This document shows, one piece after another, positions 1 through 9,075 of a stretch of 64,000 nucleotides of DNA. The position numbers were made by a program, and so were the translations under genes. How positions within the stretch are numbered: position 1 is the first letter of the stretch; every line of letters starts with the position of its first letter. The notes below the pieces were generated by a model, which searched no databases, was not told the origin of the DNA, and was given only the letters and a program-made list of their open reading frames with translations. The stretch covers positions 1 to 64,000 of the forward strand of contig JAJQDI010000026.1 in assembly GCA_021202275.1 (NCBI GenBank), in the 5' to 3' direction. This stretch comes from Bacteroides sp. (lineage in GTDB: Bacteria > Bacteroidota > Bacteroidia > Bacteroidales > Bacteroidaceae).

Positions 1-828
1 GGCATAGGACAGCGGCCGGGTATGGGTCAGGTGGTGGGCGGTGGCAGGCAGGGGGGGTGCGAGCAGCCGGATGCTGTCGGGGTGGTAGTTACGGGTGGTA
101 TCGGGTATCATCCGGCCGTTGCGGTAGAAGTTGCAGAGATGCACCTGTGTCAGGTCAAATGCGGGAAGGGGTTGCTCCTGCTCGTCTTCCTGCTCGATAA
201 TAAGGTCGATGGAGGCAAGCATGCGGAACAGTTTGACGGAATAGTTTCCGGGAGTGTTGTTGATGACTATGCCGGTGTTGCCGCCGTCTATCATGCCCCA
301 CATGGGGAAAAGGTGCGGAGCGGACGGGCTGACATCCCAGTGGTCGCCGTCGTTGAGACTCAACAGGAGTTCTTCTTCTATCCGGCTGCGGAGCGTTCCC
401 TGAGTAAGCAGGGACTGCGCGGCGGATGTGGAAAGGATAGACTCACTGTTGGCCAGCACCATAAAGGTACTGTAGGTTCCCGGTTCGAGGGTAGCCGTGG
501 TGGTGTAGAGGCGGCGGTTAGTGGCGTTGCGGGTAAGTGCCGACCCGGGTATGTTGTAAGTACTTTCCAGCCGTTCGGTATTGCCTGTGCCCATGGTAAA
601 GAGCAGAAGGGTCAGTTCCTGTACCTCGCTCTCCTCATCTTCCGTCATGGCACGGGTGGTGAGGTCCGCAGCTTTGGGCTGGGGCAGTTCGAGGGAGAGG
701 GTGAAACGAACCTCCGGTTTTTTCCGGGGGTGCCACTCGTTGTAGGGATCGGTGCAGGCTACCGGGAGCAGGTGCATGGCTGCTACCAGTGCGATGATGG
801 TGTAGGGTATGTATTTTTTCGTTTTCAT
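1..828 (-). CDS. DUF4906/fimbrillin-like surface lipoprotein, 3' end outside window
   Basis: Open for 276 codons from an ATG at 826-828 to the window edge, so the C-terminus is missing. The N-terminus is MKTKKYIPYTIIALVAAM followed by a short hydrophobic stretch ending in PVAC, which reads as a lipoprotein signal. The body resembles the N-terminal half of the neighbouring gene at 842-4073: both have FxLxLxxP near the start, a TEEE/TEDEE segment, a GTFNIQY- or GTYSTF-like strand and an FPMWGM motif. It is therefore a tandem paralogue, only 14 bases downstream of that gene's stop, and the last visible gene of pilus cluster 1. A minor or tip pilin role is inferred from family and position; substrate unknown. 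Confidence 0.7.
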   Translation of the reverse strand, partial: MKTKKYIPYTIIALVAAMHLLPVACTDPYNEWHPRKKPEVRFTLSLELPQPKAADLTTRAMTEDEESEVQELTLLLFTMGTGNTERLESTYNIPGSALTRNATNRRLYTTTATLEPGTYSTFMVLANSESILSTSAAQSLLTQGTLRSRIEEELLLSLNDGDHWDVSPSAPHLFPMWGMIDGGNTGIVINNTPGNYSVKLFRMLASIDLIIEQEDEQEQPLPAFDLTQVHLCNFYRNGRMIPDTTRNYHPDSIRLLAPPLPATAHHLTHTRPLSYA

Positions 829-841
829 AACTATTGTCTGT

Positions 842-2728
842 TTATTTTTTTCGTTTCACGCAACGAACCGGCATGGCGGAGGCACGTGGCATAGGTATTT
901 CATCACCACCTCCGTATATACCTTGTCCGGCATACAGTCCCTCATGCGGGACATCATCATATTGAGAGGCATTGGCATTAAAGTTCATTGCTTCTTTTTT
1001 ATAATCCTTAAGGGTGCCGTAAGGGTCATAATAGCCGCCTCCGGGCATAAACAGCGTGCCTTGACTGTCGGATTTTCTTGTCAGTAAAGCTCCCAGAAAA
1101 TCCGTATTCTCCATGAGATAATCGTACCTAAGCAATAGCCTCCATAAGGATATAGCCATACCGTCCTCGTGTTTAAAGTTGGGCACCCGCCAGCCTTCCG
1201 GGCAGGGATCGTACTGGGATTTATGGTCGTCGTACTCCGTCCACAGGAAATCGTTCTGGTAGGGTCGCAATCCGGAGGAAGTATACCAATCCCCTTTTCC
1301 TCCCTCTGTAAAAAATACATCCGGGGCATTGATCGAATGGATCAGGTTTTCCAGTGCAGGGCCTCGCCTGTGAGTAGGTATATCTTTCGGACGGAGCGGG
1401 TCTTTGCGTCCCCACTGGTAATAGAACCCTATGGTGTGGGCATTTAGCTGATGCTCGTCCGAGAGTGCTCCAAGGTTGCGGTGCATAAACCATGCCTCTC
1501 CCACCTCCAGTGAACCGCCGAAGGCTGGTTCGGGGTTGTAGTCGGTGAGCCAGATGTGCCAGCTCCACAGCAGGTTATTTGTTCCCTTACGCTTTATGCC
1601 TACCAGTGCGTTGCCCATGACTCCGTTCGAAGGGGCCGGGGGGAAGGTTACTTCGAGGAAGTCTTCGAGGGCATTGCTGCCATCGGGTATGGATATAAGG
1701 CTCACCTGATAGTCTTGTCTTTCGGCTCCTGTCTGGTCATAGTATTCCTGCCATACGATATGGGGTTCATACGTATTGCTGTTGTGCAGGAGATCCACCA
1801 CGGAAGCGTCTCCGGCTTCGCGTTCGCGGATCCAGAAGAGTTTCCGGATCGGTATACGGAGGGTGGAGCCGGATGAGGAGGGGTGGACAATGAAGGAGTT
1901 GGGGTCTTCACATACGGCAGTTATGGTGAAGGGTACCAGATCCGGGATGATGCCGCGCTGGTCGCGCAGGTAGAAGGTGGCTTTGCGCCCGGCCTGCCGG
2001 ATGCCCTTCAGCCCATTGCCCGGGTTTTCTGTGGGTGTGGTATAGGTCAGCCTGTGTCCTTCTAAAATATTGTTGCCTCCGGTGGTTCCTACCGGAGTGT
2101 AGTTGCTGATCTGGAATTCTTCTTCCTGAGGGGCTATACTGTCTATGACCCAAGGGGTATTGGCCTGCACGTTGAAGGTATATGCTCTGCCCAGATAGGA
2201 GAGCCGCCTGAAATTCCGGGAGGTGATGGCGATGTGTTGGTGGTTGAGGTAGATGGTTTTACTGATGGTTTTGTTGGAGTCGTCGGGGTCGGTCACGGTG
2301 AAGGTGACCCAACTGGCATGTTGCAGGAAGGGATTGCCCAGCCGTTCGCTGACCTGATCGTCGGTGAACGGTGTGGGCTCGATGATGTATTCTTTCATGC
2401 CGGTGGCGTCAGTGAGTAAGCCGGGGGTGATTTGTTCGGTACCGGGTTTGTAGTCAAAATGTTCGTCACCTACCACTGTGGTACGTACCTGACAGGTGAA
2501 AGATACCCCCTGATAGTTGGTTCCGTAGGGTGACCAGCGTACGCGGAAGGCTTTTGGTTCGTAGGGCTTGTCGTTGCCGTAGAAATCATAGAATACGAGT
2601 TCTTCCAACGGGTTGCCTTCGAGGTCTTCGATGTATAATTCCAATTTCCTTTCTACATCCTGAGTAACACTCACAATGAAGTCGATGAGCCGCCCTACGT
2701 GCAGGTGTATCTCTGCGCTGCGGGGGGG
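842..2728 (-). CDS. DUF4906-type tip protein, C-terminal part (after frameshift)
   Basis: C-terminal part of a protein whose N-terminal part is at 2586-4073. The two reading frames overlap and join at a run of seven C on the minus strand (2722-2728); removing one C gives a continuous protein of about 1070 residues. The visible part has repeated beta-rich segments and ends in a region with GEAWFMHRNLG, YYQWGRKDP and CPEGWRVPN, which resembles the Fibrobacter-type major paralogous domain found at the C-terminus of many Bacteroidales surface proteins. It ends in VRCVKRKK. Likely role: surface-exposed adhesin or pilus tip subunit. The frame is open upstream to 2848, but residues before the junction do not look like protein of this family. 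Confidence 0.7.
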   Translation of the reverse strand, partial: PPRSAEIHLHVGRLIDFIVSVTQDVERKLELYIEDLEGNPLEELVFYDFYGNDKPYEPKAFRVRWSPYGTNYQGVSFTCQVRTTVVGDEHFDYKPGTEQITPGLLTDATGMKEYIIEPTPFTDDQVSERLGNPFLQHASWVTFTVTDPDDSNKTISKTIYLNHQHIAITSRNFRRLSYLGRAYTFNVQANTPWVIDSIAPQEEEFQISNYTPVGTTGGNNILEGHRLTYTTPTENPGNGLKGIRQAGRKATFYLRDQRGIIPDLVPFTITAVCEDPNSFIVHPSSSGSTLRIPIRKLFWIREREAGDASVVDLLHNSNTYEPHIVWQEYYDQTGAERQDYQVSLISIPDGSNALEDFLEVTFPPAPSNGVMGNALVGIKRKGTNNLLWSWHIWLTDYNPEPAFGGSLEVGEAWFMHRNLGALSDEHQLNAHTIGFYYQWGRKDPLRPKDIPTHRRGPALENLIHSINAPDVFFTEGGKGDWYTSSGLRPYQNDFLWTEYDDHKSQYDPCPEGWRVPNFKHEDGMAISLWRLLLRYDYLMENTDFLGALLTRKSDSQGTLFMPGGGYYDPYGTLKDYKKEAMNFNANASQYDDVPHEGLYAGQGIYGGGDEIPMPRASAMPVRCVKRKK

Positions 2729-4073
2729 CACCTGTCCTGTTTTCTTCCAGCAGGAGGGAGATGGTTTTTTCCTGATGTTGGGGTCCGGTGCGGTCTTCCG
2801 GTGCGATCTGTATCCAGCCGTTGTCCATGTCGATGGGGGCACCGTCACTGGGTTCGGTAATGCGGTCGATCACCCATCCCTCTTCGTAGTTGGTCTGGAG
2901 GGTGAGTTTGTTGGTAAAGCTGTTTTTGTCATGGAATTCCCTGTCGAGCAGGAAGTTGCTTTGGTTTACTTTGAGGTAGTATTTGCCTTCGAAGATGATG
3001 TCGCTCAGGTCGGAGTCGTTCCAGTCCATGACTTCAAATTCGAGGTTGGCACTGCCGCTCATGGACAGGATCCGGATCTCGTAGGAATGGTTGCGCAGGA
3101 GTCCGATTGGCTCACGGGTGCCGTCGGCAAGGGTACGGACAAAGTCGATGCGGTGTGCTTCTTCGGGGCCGCCTTTGTAGGAACAGACGACTTCCAGCCA
3201 TGCGTATTCGTCGTCGTTACGTCCCTGTGGATCGAATCCTTCGAGGGCATAGATGGTGTTAAGGCAGTAGTTACCTTCGTCAATTTCTGTGGCGGTGTAT
3301 TTCCACGGCGTACTGAGCAGCCCGGGGTCGGGATTGCCCGAATTGTTGAGGGGCAGTGTGGGGGCGGTGACACGTATGTAGCCGGGTGTGGTGGTCCGGT
3401 CAAGGGTGGCTTCATCGGGTATGACGACGCCCCGGCTGCTGGGGTTGTGCAGGCGTATGGTGCTGATCTTGATATCGTCTTTGACGTTGTCGTCTACGGA
3501 GAGGTTGATGCGCGACAGCATGCGCAGCATCAGGATGGGGTCGGGATGGGTATAGGACCCTGTGATGATGACGTGTCCCTCAGTCATTCCCCACATGGGG
3601 AAGCCGGTATGGGTGCTGATGTCCCATTTGGCGGACATCTGATACAATAGGGTACTTTCTATGTCGGACAACAGGGAACCTGGGGTGGTTGCGGCAGGCA
3701 GACTGCCGGCGGGCAGGTTGGCAAGGAGCATGAGGTGGTATCTCCCTATAGGTAGCGGAGTGGTGACGGTGTACTGTATGTTGAATGTTCCGGGTACGGC
3801 CGTTGGGGTCAGGTTTTCAATCATCTTTTCACACTTCAGGTCGCCGGAGGAGGTATCCGTAAGGATAAGGACGGTAAGGTCACTGATCATTCGTTCTTCC
3901 TCTTCGGTGAGCCCGGTGGCGGGGGCTGCTGCCAGTGCGCGGGGCAGTTGCAGGGAAAAGGTGACCTGGTGTTCCTGCGGCTTTTGTGGTGTGTATATAT
4001 CATCACGTATGCAGGACGCCAGGAACAGCATGGTGTAAAGGACGAGGGTGGTCCATATGTATGTTGCTTTCAT
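2586..4073 (-). CDS. DUF4906-type fimbrial tip lipoprotein, N-terminal part (frameshifted)
   Basis: Start chosen at 4073 (MKATYIWTTLVLYTM) because it opens a signal sequence ending in the lipobox LASC; the frame is open further upstream without signal features. The middle carries a DUF4906-like region (YAWLEVVCSYKGG, then LRNHSYEIRILSMSG) typical of large fimbrial lipoproteins in Bacteroidales. After about residue 445 the frame runs into an unrelated tail rich in Arg, starting at the seven-C run (2722-2728); the natural continuation lies in the frame of 842-2728. Located 20 bases downstream of the Mfa2-like gene, so probably cotranscribed. Could be a real pseudogene, a phase-variable gene, or a sequencing error. 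Confidence 0.75.
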   Translation of the reverse strand: MKATYIWTTLVLYTMLFLASCIRDDIYTPQKPQEHQVTFSLQLPRALAAAPATGLTEEEERMISDLTVLILTDTSSGDLKCEKMIENLTPTAVPGTFNIQYTVTTPLPIGRYHLMLLANLPAGSLPAATTPGSLLSDIESTLLYQMSAKWDISTHTGFPMWGMTEGHVIITGSYTHPDPILMLRMLSRINLSVDDNVKDDIKISTIRLHNPSSRGVVIPDEATLDRTTTPGYIRVTAPTLPLNNSGNPDPGLLSTPWKYTATEIDEGNYCLNTIYALEGFDPQGRNDDEYAWLEVVCSYKGGPEEAHRIDFVRTLADGTREPIGLLRNHSYEIRILSMSGSANLEFEVMDWNDSDLSDIIFEGKYYLKVNQSNFLLDREFHDKNSFTNKLTLQTNYEEGWVIDRITEPSDGAPIDMDNGWIQIAPEDRTGPQHQEKTISLLLEENRTGAPPQRRDTPARRAAHRLHCECYSGCRKEIGIIHRRPRRQPVGRTRIL

Positions 4074-4093
4074 AACGCCTGTATGTTTAGTGG

Positions 4094-5041
4094 TTAGACT
4101 TCTTCGTTCCCGGTCACCAGAAACCATCCGTCAATGATCAGCCCAACGATGACAAAGTCACTGCTGATCCTTACTATGAATTCAAAATAGTCGTAATATT
4201 CCAGTTTCTCGTTGGTGTCGTAGATATATGTTCCGTCTTTTTCCACCAGAGCCAGCTTTTCGGGAATATCAATCACCTGCGGACCTGGAATGCCCTGCCC
4301 GCCGAAATCCATGACCAGCTGTAGGTTCCCATCCGCGTGAAGCCTCATGGTTTTGAGGTAGTCGCATATAATTCCCTGCCCATCACCGAAACTGCTTTCG
4401 TAGGGCTTGTAGTTAACCGGTTCGTGAGCCGGTATGGTATAGTTCCAGTTGTACCGGGCATTCTCTGCTTGTATATAACTTCGGTAAGAAGTCAGGTTCC
4501 TTGCATCTTCCGGGTCTTCAAATTCTATGGTCAGCCGGATGGTATTCGTGTTTTTGGACAAGGGTACCGTATGGATAATTGTTTCTTCGCTATTGTCTGT
4601 AAAATCAAGATCGTAAATGCCGTGATACGAATCCATGACGGTGTAATTTACCCACCGGTCCGCGTCATATCGGATCTCAGCCAGAAATTTATCTTTTTTC
4701 TCTTTACCTACAAGGGTGAGAGGAGTTTCCGTCTGGTAATTGACCAGGGCTACCACACTATACTGGCCCGGTTTTGAAATAACAGGGGTGAGGTTGATTT
4801 TCCAATCGCTGGCTGCGAGTACACTTCGCGTATAGGACAGATCATACACCAGATTGCCCGCCGGATTGTAAAAGAGCAACTCCAGTTCCCGGACGGTTTC
4901 CGGAAAGGTATAGTCCGGGTTGATACACTCAAAAGCCAGATATACATCATAGCAATCGTCCCATTCTTCTTTTACACATCCCCACAGGAAGGCGATCAGG
5001 CAAACGGCACTGACCAGCTGTTTGTACGGATTTATTTTCAT
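4094..5041 (-). CDS. FimB/Mfa2-family fimbrial anchor lipoprotein
   Basis: A 315-residue protein starting at MKINPYKQLVSAV with a lipobox FLWGC, then a short acidic stretch (VKEEWDDCYDVYLAFEC) that is characteristic of Mfa2/FimB anchors. The second cysteine after DD and the ETVRELELLFYNPAGNLV strand match the family pattern in which the anchor's first beta-sandwich begins. In Porphyromonas the homologues anchor the pilus shaft to the outer membrane and limit its length; that role is transferred by family. The start at 5041 is preferred over an upstream ATG because it directly precedes the signal sequence. It lies between the major fimbrillin and the tip protein, as expected for a type V pilus operon. 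Confidence 0.8.
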   Translation of the reverse strand: MKINPYKQLVSAVCLIAFLWGCVKEEWDDCYDVYLAFECINPDYTFPETVRELELLFYNPAGNLVYDLSYTRSVLAASDWKINLTPVISKPGQYSVVALVNYQTETPLTLVGKEKKDKFLAEIRYDADRWVNYTVMDSYHGIYDLDFTDNSEETIIHTVPLSKNTNTIRLTIEFEDPEDARNLTSYRSYIQAENARYNWNYTIPAHEPVNYKPYESSFGDGQGIICDYLKTMRLHADGNLQLVMDFGGQGIPGPQVIDIPEKLALVEKDGTYIYDTNEKLEYYDYFEFIVRISSDFVIVGLIIDGWFLVTGNEEV

Positions 5042-5128
5042 GATTGCGAATGTTTGATACCTGACACCGGAGTGCCAGGTATCTGTTTGTTGTTCTCTTT
5101 CAAATTCAAAGAGCACAGTTCGTTCTGC

Positions 5129-6502
5129 TTATAGATCTACTCCCTGTTCCACTTTGAACCAGTCAAGAACTTCTACAGTGATCTCTACGTCCGGATCGGT
5201 ATCATTAATCGGGATTTTAGGATCTACCTCGTCGGTGGGTTCACCCAGGTTGAATATATTGTTCACCTTAATTCCGTAGTAGTGATTACGAATGACAGCA
5301 CACTGACGTTCGGTTCCGATCTCCTTCGGATCACGTACCGGGAATTTATAATACATAATACCTTCGGTATAGACTTTCGGATCAACAAAATCATTTCCGG
5401 TAGTAGGTGGCTCCGAGTCGAAGATCATCACCTGACCGTTGTATCTGGCTGTATAGAAGGTACCATCCGCAGGAATACCCGTAGTAGAAAGTACCGGAGG
5501 AACAGTAGGGCTGTAGATCTCGCTGGCATCCGGAGTATAGGCAATCCTGAATTGTACATAGGTCGTATTACCATAGTAGAGATGTTCTCCCGGTTCCAGG
5601 GGATCTTCGATTTCCATGGATTTAGTCGTATTTTCTACTGCATAATAATGGTCGGTAGCAGATGGTTTTTTGGTTTCATCCCAGAAATAATCGATGTATG
5701 TATCACTGGGGAAGGCTAATGAACCCGGGCCTATATCGTGTACGGCACTGAGGTAGCGAAGTCCGGTTGTCGGAGGATAATCGCCGGATGAATCCAGTTT
5801 TCCTACACGGAAATATTTATCAGGCACACTGCGCAGACGGTAAATGGCATTTACGTTATCAAATATTCCCTTGAGCGGGCTGGCATTGGCCACTTGCTCT
5901 TTGTTGATCTCGATCAACCGTATTTTAGCTGCGGTACGTCCTATCCGGAGAGCCACCTTGTTGGGGTCTCCGCCGTATTTGTTGGGCTGTACATCAAATA
6001 GATTCCTGTGTGGATGGTTGACATCCCCGATCCTCCACAAGGTACCGATGGTCATGGCTCCGTGGGTAGTGATCTCTTTGGGTCTGTTGTCCTGGAAGGT
6101 AACGCGTAATACCTCAGACTCCAGATCTGCGAATCCTGCTGCTGAAGGGAGCGTGGAAACATCCCCGTTGGAAAAGACGTAGAAATACTTCATGCCTTCA
6201 GATACCTTGAAGAGATCGGTTACTCCCTGGGCATTCACCGGCAGATTGAGATTCTGATAGTCCAGACTTCCGTTCTGATCGTAAACAAATACAGCCAAGT
6301 GGTCGGCAAGTTCTACTTCACCGGCTTCCGCTTGTTCAAATCCGTCGTAGGCGCGGGTTCTGGCATTGGCATCAGATACTTTGATCTGTACATTCCCTTC
6401 GCCTTGTGGTGGGATAGGCGCATCCGTTTTGTCATCGTTGCACGATGTAACTATCGCGCAAGCCATCAGTACATATACTGATAAGGTTAGAAATTTTTTC
6501 AT
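5129..6502 (-). CDS. Mfa1/FimA-family major fimbrial subunit
   Basis: 457 residues with a lipobox VTSC at about residue 21, so exported as a lipoprotein and presumably matured on the cell surface. ARTRAYDG at about residues 47-54 offers an Arg site where trypsin-like proteases cut related pilins to free the assembly groove; this is inference. The C-terminal RNHYYGIKVNNIFNLGEP followed by VEITVEVLDWFKVEQ matches the Mfa1 family end, the latter being the conserved last strand used in strand-exchange polymerisation. It is the first pilin gene after the DUF3575/DUF3868 pair. The same C-terminal TVEVLDW motif recurs in the fimbrillin at 34593-34913. Confidence 0.85.
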   Translation of the reverse strand: MKKFLTLSVYVLMACAIVTSCNDDKTDAPIPPQGEGNVQIKVSDANARTRAYDGFEQAEAGEVELADHLAVFVYDQNGSLDYQNLNLPVNAQGVTDLFKVSEGMKYFYVFSNGDVSTLPSAAGFADLESEVLRVTFQDNRPKEITTHGAMTIGTLWRIGDVNHPHRNLFDVQPNKYGGDPNKVALRIGRTAAKIRLIEINKEQVANASPLKGIFDNVNAIYRLRSVPDKYFRVGKLDSSGDYPPTTGLRYLSAVHDIGPGSLAFPSDTYIDYFWDETKKPSATDHYYAVENTTKSMEIEDPLEPGEHLYYGNTTYVQFRIAYTPDASEIYSPTVPPVLSTTGIPADGTFYTARYNGQVMIFDSEPPTTGNDFVDPKVYTEGIMYYKFPVRDPKEIGTERQCAVIRNHYYGIKVNNIFNLGEPTDEVDPKIPINDTDPDVEITVEVLDWFKVEQGVDL

Positions 6503-6828
6503 AAGATCTTGAATTAGAATGATTAAAAGAAAAATAGATTGTTTTTGAGGGTATATAGGTTCGTGTTTTGTGTTCTGTAGTTGTGTGTGGTATGAAAAGT
6601 AGGGCCAGCCCCGTCTGCCTTCCCGAGGCAGGTGATTAATAAACTATATACAACACACACAATTTAAAGAAATACATCAGGTTCTTAGTTTGTAAGGGTT
6701 TAAGTAAAAATAGCAGGGTCTGGTATGAAAAGGGCTGGCCCTGTCTGTCTCCTGAAAAACCGATTCTCTTTTTACCGTATTACGGATCGGGGTCTTTGTT
6801 CCTGTGCATGGTGGTTTGTGTTTGAGGG
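6503..6828 (-). promoter_or_regulatory. 326-bp gap upstream of the fimbrillin gene
   Basis: No gene seen. It separates the DUF3868 gene from the fimbrillin and probably holds the fimbrillin promoter, though no clear TAnnTTTG box was found on the minus strand. Two related short motifs occur: GGTATGAAAAG followed by AGGGCCAGCCCC at about 6590-6613, and GGTATGAAAAG followed by GGGCTGGCCCTG at about 6722-6742. The two GGGCCAGCCC blocks are in opposite orientation and could pair in RNA. Confidence 0.35.
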
Positions 6829-7914
6829 TTAACGTTTCTGGTAAAGCAACTGGTAGTCAACTCTTCTTAGGTTAGGGAAGTAGTCGTTGAGCAGGGTGCG
6901 CCAGGTAGTACCCAGGGCTTGCAGGCGTTTCTCTTTGGCGTCCGGGGCGCCGGACGAATCTATGATGTCGATGATCTGAGGTTTATCTGCCAGATCGCTT
7001 TCGACGATCATTTCGCGCAGGCGTGTCCAGTCTTCTGCTACGCTGGTGACCCAGATCTCATCGGCAGAGATCCCGTATTTCCGCACAATGTGGTCTTTCA
7101 GGGCCTGGGTGCGTGCCTGGGAGAGGTGCTCGTTGAATGCGTACCGTCCTTCGGGAGAAGCGTATCCGGTCAGGTAGATGCCTATCAGGGTATAGGTAGG
7201 GTCTGTGAGGATCTCCTGGATATCGTTTTCTATCTTTGCCAGTTCGACGCGGTTGTCTCTGAAATCGGTACGGATGACAGACTCATTGATGGGGAACTGG
7301 ATATAAGCGGTACCTTCGGCAGTATAAATGGCGGGTTCCACCACGGGCAGTGTCGGCAGAGGCATGGGAGCTATTTCCGTAACCTCTTTTATGATGATCT
7401 TTTCAGGTGATACCCTTGCAATGTTGCCGGTGGTGAAAAGTTGTTTTTTCTCCCGGGACGAGGTAAGTATCTGATGCAGCGTGAGCGTAGCATCCTCCAT
7501 CCATGCTTCGTAAGGTATATCTGCATGGTAAAGGATCACCTGTGTGGTGTCCTGTGGCGCTTTCACCTTATAGAGCGGAAGGTTGGCCAGAAGATCCCTG
7601 TTTTTGTAGCTCATTTTGCGTTTGTAGTGCCGGTGTTTCTGTGTACCGTTGATCAGGATCGTCGGGTAGATGCGGCTCTGCAGCCCGTCTGGCGAGATCA
7701 GTTCGGGTATGATGGTCCAGCTCTGGCGGTAGTTCATGGCTTTTTCTATCACCTCGGCTTCGAAAGAGAGGGTCAGCCTGCCTGGTGTCTGATCGAAAGC
7801 CAGGTTGTGAAGGATCACTGCTCCGTCTACCGTGGACACGGTCTGGGAGGCAAGCGGCATGCTCAGCAGGAGCATCAGCCCACTTAAGTATAGGTTGAAA
7901 AATATCGGTTTCAT
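6829..7914 (-). CDS. DUF3868 protein with OmpA-like C-terminal domain
   Basis: 361 residues with a cleavable-looking signal peptide (LLLSMPLASQ). The N-terminal half fits DUF3868, found beside type V pilus genes. The C-terminal half reads as an OmpA-like peptidoglycan-binding fold: FPINESVIRTDFRDNRVELAKIENDI, then IGIYLTGYASPEGRYAFNEHLSQARTQAL, the usual helix after the GYASPEG turn. Ends in LNDYFPNLRRVDYQLLYQKR. Probably an outer-membrane or periplasmic accessory factor for pilus biogenesis; the precise role is not known. It follows the DUF3575 gene with only two bases between stop and start, so translation is likely coupled. A longer paralogue with a TPR tail is at 60721-62163. Confidence 0.8.
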   Translation of the reverse strand: MKPIFFNLYLSGLMLLLSMPLASQTVSTVDGAVILHNLAFDQTPGRLTLSFEAEVIEKAMNYRQSWTIIPELISPDGLQSRIYPTILINGTQKHRHYKRKMSYKNRDLLANLPLYKVKAPQDTTQVILYHADIPYEAWMEDATLTLHQILTSSREKKQLFTTGNIARVSPEKIIIKEVTEIAPMPLPTLPVVEPAIYTAEGTAYIQFPINESVIRTDFRDNRVELAKIENDIQEILTDPTYTLIGIYLTGYASPEGRYAFNEHLSQARTQALKDHIVRKYGISADEIWVTSVAEDWTRLREMIVESDLADKPQIIDIIDSSGAPDAKEKRLQALGTTWRTLLNDYFPNLRRVDYQLLYQKR

Positions 7915-7916
7915 GG

Positions 7917-8510
7917 TCAGCGTTTTTTGGATTTAAATAGATAGACAACGGAAAGTGCCAGCTTGGTGGGTCCGAAATAGTGCTTGTGATCGTTTCCCAG
8001 GCAAGGACTGCATTTCTTGTAGTTGTACCGGTCGTAGTTCATGTAAGCGTAGCCGAAGCCGAACTCGAATTCCAGGTTCCAGTGGTGTCCCAGGTACCAT
8101 TGGTATCCGTAACCGAATCCCAGTCCGGTGGCGTAGCCGTCGTAGCGGTGGTCTTTGAGTCTCTGCCAGATGCGCAGGGGCAGGTGGATGTTGGCTGCGT
8201 TGTACTGTCCGTAGAAGGGATGGATGCCCAGGAAGTGTCCGTCAAAGGCCTCGTAGATCCAGAAGCGTACTTCGGGTTGGATGAGCCAGTGCTTGATCTT
8301 GCGGTTGCGCTCGCTTTTTCTGAATTCCCAGCCGTTGTAGCTTCCCTGCAGGTCCAGGGAGATCTTACGCGAGGGTGCCCATTCGAGGGATAGGTTGGGA
8401 GTGGTGGTAGCCGCGTAGAGCAGGTTGGTCTTGATGGCAATTTCCTGACTGTGGGCCATGATCGGTAGCAGAGCCATTATCAGGGCTGCTTGTAACGTTT
8501 TTCTGTTCAT
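7917..8510 (-). CDS. DUF3575 outer-membrane-like protein
   Basis: 197 residues, signal peptide MNRKTLQAALIMALLPIMAHS, then alternating short amphipathic strands rich in aromatic residues (AIKTNLLYAATTTPNLSLEW, GFGYGYQWYLGHHWNLEFEF, GFGYAYMNYDRYNYKKC) as in a small eight-stranded outer-membrane barrel. This is the DUF3575 pattern, always seen next to DUF3868 and fimbrillin genes. A conserved pair of Cys (KKCSPC) precedes KHYFGPTKLALSVVYLF. The paralogue at 60123-60716 has the same layout with CVKCGEHL. First gene of pilus cluster 1. Confidence 0.8.
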   Translation of the reverse strand: MNRKTLQAALIMALLPIMAHSQEIAIKTNLLYAATTTPNLSLEWAPSRKISLDLQGSYNGWEFRKSERNRKIKHWLIQPEVRFWIYEAFDGHFLGIHPFYGQYNAANIHLPLRIWQRLKDHRYDGYATGLGFGYGYQWYLGHHWNLEFEFGFGYAYMNYDRYNYKKCSPCLGNDHKHYFGPTKLALSVVYLFKSKKR

Positions 8511-9075
8511 AGAAGTATATATTTAGGTACTTTCATCCTCTTTGGATGGTACAGGTAAAGTTCGGGGAAGTTGGCTGGATTTGCAAGACAGGTTAAGGGG
8601 CTGAAACGTTTTTTTATGTTGGATTTTGCAAGTTTTATTTCCTGACAAGCAAGATGATATCTGTTTGTACAGGTAGATCCACCGGTTTGTTACATGTATC
8701 TTCGGAGAAAGAGACGATCCGCTATAAAGGTGTTGACAATATGGAAACTATTTAATGATTGCAAGCCGATTGTGACCGGAACCGGAGATGAAATGACTGA
8801 TCAGGCAGAAAGAAAGGATCTGTACCTGGCGCCCGTGACAGAGACCGGGGTATCGTGCCGGGCATCTGGCTTGCGCGCCGGCAGATCCGGTTTACCGGGA
8901 TGGTTATCCCATTTTATAGGGCCAGACCCTGTTTGTGCTTTCGTATGGGAAATTCCTGGTATTTACTTCCTGTCATTCTTCCTGTATATTATCTGTTAAT
9001 TTTCGATCCTATGTGCTCAGAACTTTTTATCTTTGTGGGGTATCAGATTACAAAATGTCGATCTAAACAGAAACA
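8511..9075. promoter_or_regulatory. 565-bp divergent region between pilus cluster 1 and tdh
   Basis: No convincing gene. It must carry the leftward promoter of the pilus cluster and the rightward promoter of tdh (see 9028-9035). A third copy of the GGGCCAG-type motif, AGGGCCAGACCCTG, lies at about 8918-8931. Two near-copies of GGATTT(T)GCAAG occur near 8577 and 8632. Confidence 0.35.
9028..9035 (+). promoter_or_regulatory. Bacteroidetes -7 box for tdh
   Basis: TATCTTTG fits the Bacteroidetes -7 consensus TAnnTTTG and lies 41 bases before the tdh start. A weak upstream TTTTC near 9000-9004 could serve as the -33 element. Confidence 0.5.

Noticed and set aside
22..894. Plus-strand open frame of 290 codons
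   Set aside because: It is the shadow of the lipoprotein gene on the minus strand, with no start context or family resemblance.
8694..8999. 101-codon open frame before tdh
   Set aside because: Composition and lack of any family pattern suggest chance; it overlaps the probable promoter region.
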